Of a stretch of 5,868 bases of DNA, positions 5,818 to 5,868 are shown in pieces (position 1 is the stretch's first letter; every line of letters begins with the position of its first letter). The notes below the pieces were generated by a model. That model searched no databases. It was not told the DNA's origin and saw nothing but the letters and a program-made list of their open reading frames with translations. The stretch is from an uncultured Ruminococcus sp. GTDB lineage: Bacteria; Bacillota; Clostridia; Oscillospirales; Acutalibacteraceae. Both the position numbers and the translations under genes were made by a program. The stretch lies in NCBI GenBank assembly GCA_902767285.1, contig CACXHC010000092.1, positions 1 through 5,868 of the forward strand, given 5' to 3'.

Positions 5818-5868
5818 GCTTTTTAAGTCTTTTGGCTATTTTTCTTCTTCTTTTTTTTGAAAAAAAAA
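5818..5868 (+). other. T-rich tail at the right edge, possible incomplete terminator
   Basis: After the small gene the sequence is T/C-rich with several T-runs and ends in eight T, one G and eight A. Only a three-base AGC/GCT pairing (5817-5819 with the GCT near 5836) could form a stem before the T-run, which is too weak for a convincing rho-independent terminator. The real terminator may need sequence beyond the window. No further gene is seen here. Confidence 0.35.

Noticed and set aside
1..5868. CRISPR array, toxin-antitoxin pair, phage or transposon signature
   Set aside because: No spaced direct repeats, integrase, transposase, terminal repeats or paired toxin-like small genes are visible in the window.

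Overview
The window reads as a piece of chromosome from a low-to-medium-GC Gram-positive bacterium. A Clostridia (Bacillota) member, possibly of the Ruminococcus/Oscillospiraceae type, is my best guess. This rests on strong GGAGG-type ribosome sites, two consensus sigma-A promoters, AT-rich spacers and the MoxR-DUF58-transglutaminase gene order. The genus is a guess from general resemblance. All genes lie on the + strand, and no stop-codon reassignment, frameshift, RNA gene, transposon or CRISPR array is visible.

Layout. Positions 1-125 hold a homopolymer-rich leader with a perfect inverted repeat at the very edge, then a consensus extended -10 promoter and a strong ribosome site. Positions 126-4930 are a tight three-gene operon: a MoxR-family AAA+ ATPase, a DUF58 membrane-anchored protein, and a large polytopic membrane protein with an extracytoplasmic transglutaminase-like domain. 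The second and third genes overlap by 11 bases. Positions 4931-5023 are an intergenic region with no convincing terminator but a second consensus promoter. Positions 5024-5701 encode a stand-alone left-handed beta-helix (hexapeptide-repeat) protein resembling the acyltransferase half of GlmU. Fourteen bases later, 5716-5817 encodes a 33-residue single-span membrane peptide with its own ribosome site. Positions 5818-5868 are a T-rich tail ending in an oligo-T/oligo-A palindrome.

How the genes fit together. The first three genes match a recurrent gene set (compare Bacillus subtilis yeaC-yeaD-yebA). In it a MoxR chaperone-like ATPase is thought to act on or with a DUF58 partner, next to a membrane transglutaminase/protease-like enzyme whose active site faces outside. 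The precise substrate is not known from the sequence. The beta-helix protein and the small membrane peptide form a second short unit with its own promoter, and nothing in the sequence ties it functionally to the operon.

I do not see strong evidence for an undescribed system. The most useful leads are the Thr-Glu hexanucleotide-repeat linker in the transglutaminase protein, the variant Cys-His-Glu triad with two nearby extra cysteines, the unassigned 33-residue membrane peptide, and the stand-alone GlmU-like beta-helix protein.
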